A stretch of DNA of 23,912 bases from assembly GCA_028064935.1 (NCBI GenBank), contig JAPTWT010000274.1, positions 1 to 23,912 of the forward strand, given 5' to 3'. This document shows, one piece after another, positions 23,322-23,912 of the stretch. A program made the translations under genes and the position numbers. This DNA comes from Gammaproteobacteria bacterium. Its GTDB lineage: Bacteria > Pseudomonadota > Gammaproteobacteria > Acidiferrobacterales > Acidiferrobacteraceae. Each line of letters starts with the position of its first letter. Position 1 is the stretch's first letter. A model generated the notes under the pieces. It was not told the DNA's origin. It saw only the letters and a list, made by a program, of their open reading frames with translations, and did no database searches.

Positions 23322-23912
23322 GGTGCCTGCGCATCGTCGGGCTGACGTCGAATGGTGCGAACTCTGGCCAATCAACGCGCTACGCGATCGATTTGCCTGG
23401 CTTGGCAGCCGGCGAGGTCCACACTTGGTTGTTAGCAATCGACGCCGATGCCGACTCAACCTTGCTTAGCGCGGAGGAACGGCGTCGAGCCGACGAGATC
23501 CGCGACGACCGGCATCGCCAACGGTTCTGCTCTGCCCACAGCGCCATACGGCGCCTGCTCGCCGGCTACACGGGTATCGCCCCCGCCGACATTACATTCG
23601 ACTACAGCCGGCACGGCAAACCAAGACTCGCACGGTCGCAGACGTTCTTGGCAATTCAATTCAGCGTGTCACACACACACGACCGGTTGCTGATCGGCCT
23701 GAGCGCAAACGGCGAGGTTGGCATCGACATCGAATTCCTGCGTGATGACATCGACTACCTTGCTATCGCGCGGCGGCATTTTTCGGCAAGCGAACTGCGG
23801 GCCATTCTGAACCGGCCGAAGGCGATGCAGGCGGCGGCATTTTTCCGCTGTTGGACCGGGAAGGAGGCCATCACGAAAGTGCGAGGACAGGGCCTGCGCT
23901 GCGACCTGAGCA
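23318..23912 (+). CDS. 4'-phosphopantetheinyl transferase (Sfp-like), partial at right edge
   Basis: The frame from ATG 23318 is open to the window end (198 residues visible). The signature motifs are both present: FSVSHTHDRLLIGLSANGEVGIDIEFLR with D137 and E139 (Mg2+ ligands), and FFRCWTGKEAITKVRGQGL with E183 and K187. The N-terminal half has LLSAEERRRADEIRDDRHRQRFCSAHSAIRRLL, usual for Sfp/Gsp-type enzymes that use phosphopantetheine from CoA to activate carrier proteins. The two free ACPs and the PKS ACP here are its obvious substrates. The last 30-50 residues of a typical protein lie outside the window. Confidence 0.93.
   Translation, partial: MRCLRIVGLTSNGANSGQSTRYAIDLPGLAAGEVHTWLLAIDADADSTLLSAEERRRADEIRDDRHRQRFCSAHSAIRRLLAGYTGIAPADITFDYSRHGKPRLARSQTFLAIQFSVSHTHDRLLIGLSANGEVGIDIEFLRDDIDYLAIARRHFSASELRAILNRPKAMQAAAFFRCWTGKEAITKVRGQGLRCDLS

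Overview
The window comes from a GC-rich proteobacterial genome. An adjacent luxR / rsaM-like / luxI quorum-sensing locus, with a synthase sharing many Burkholderiales-type residues, points to a beta- or gammaproteobacterium such as Burkholderia or Acidithiobacillus relatives. The species cannot be named from sequence alone. The left side is accessory DNA and the right side is one long biosynthetic gene cluster that runs off the window.

Left part (1-3142, all minus strand): a phage-type dATP/dGTP diphosphohydrolase (DUF550/MazZ-like) that runs off the left edge; an IS200/IS605-type IscB element without a transposase, consisting of the iscB ORF (1013-2296), a structured omega/HEARO RNA upstream of it (about 2297-2528) and a terminal-type hairpin (959-990); and two small hypothetical genes. 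This IscB keeps its HNH motif but appears to have lost two of the three RuvC acidic residues.

Quorum-sensing part (3327-5238): luxR (minus), diverging from an RsaM/DUF4902-like regulator and luxI (plus), with lux-box-like sites in the control regions. A 5'-truncated group II intron fragment with its reverse transcriptase lies at 5496-6690. Directly after it, at 6791-6810, is a perfect 20-bp palindromic lux box that faces the biosynthetic cluster.

Biosynthetic part (6951-23912, all plus strand, tightly packed, several ATGA overlaps): fatty acyl-AMP ligase, two acyl-CoA-dehydrogenase-like flavoproteins, an acyl carrier protein, a single KS-AT-ACP polyketide synthase module, then the diagnostic tetronate set: KAS III-like synthase, FkbH-like glyceryl transferase/phosphatase, glyceryl carrier protein and 2-oxoacid-dehydrogenase-type acyltransferase. 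A group A flavin monooxygenase, an alpha/beta hydrolase (candidate acetate-eliminating dehydratase), a type II thioesterase, a DUF4260 membrane protein and a 4'-phosphopantetheinyl transferase (cut by the right edge) follow.

Inferred pathway: a free fatty acid is adenylated and loaded on the first ACP, possibly desaturated by the flavoprotein pair, and extended once without reduction to a beta-ketoacyl thioester. FkbH and its ACP supply a glyceryl unit, and the KAS III-like enzyme joins the two into a 3-acyl-tetronate. Acylation and elimination would give an exocyclic methylene as in agglomerin/abyssomicin pathways, and the flavin monooxygenase adds an oxidation not expected in the minimal pathway. 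The likely product is an agglomerin-like acyltetronate under AHL control. Several catalytic residues are unusual: the PKS AT lacks its serine, the KAS III lacks its histidine, and the dehydrogenase pair lacks the usual glutamate.
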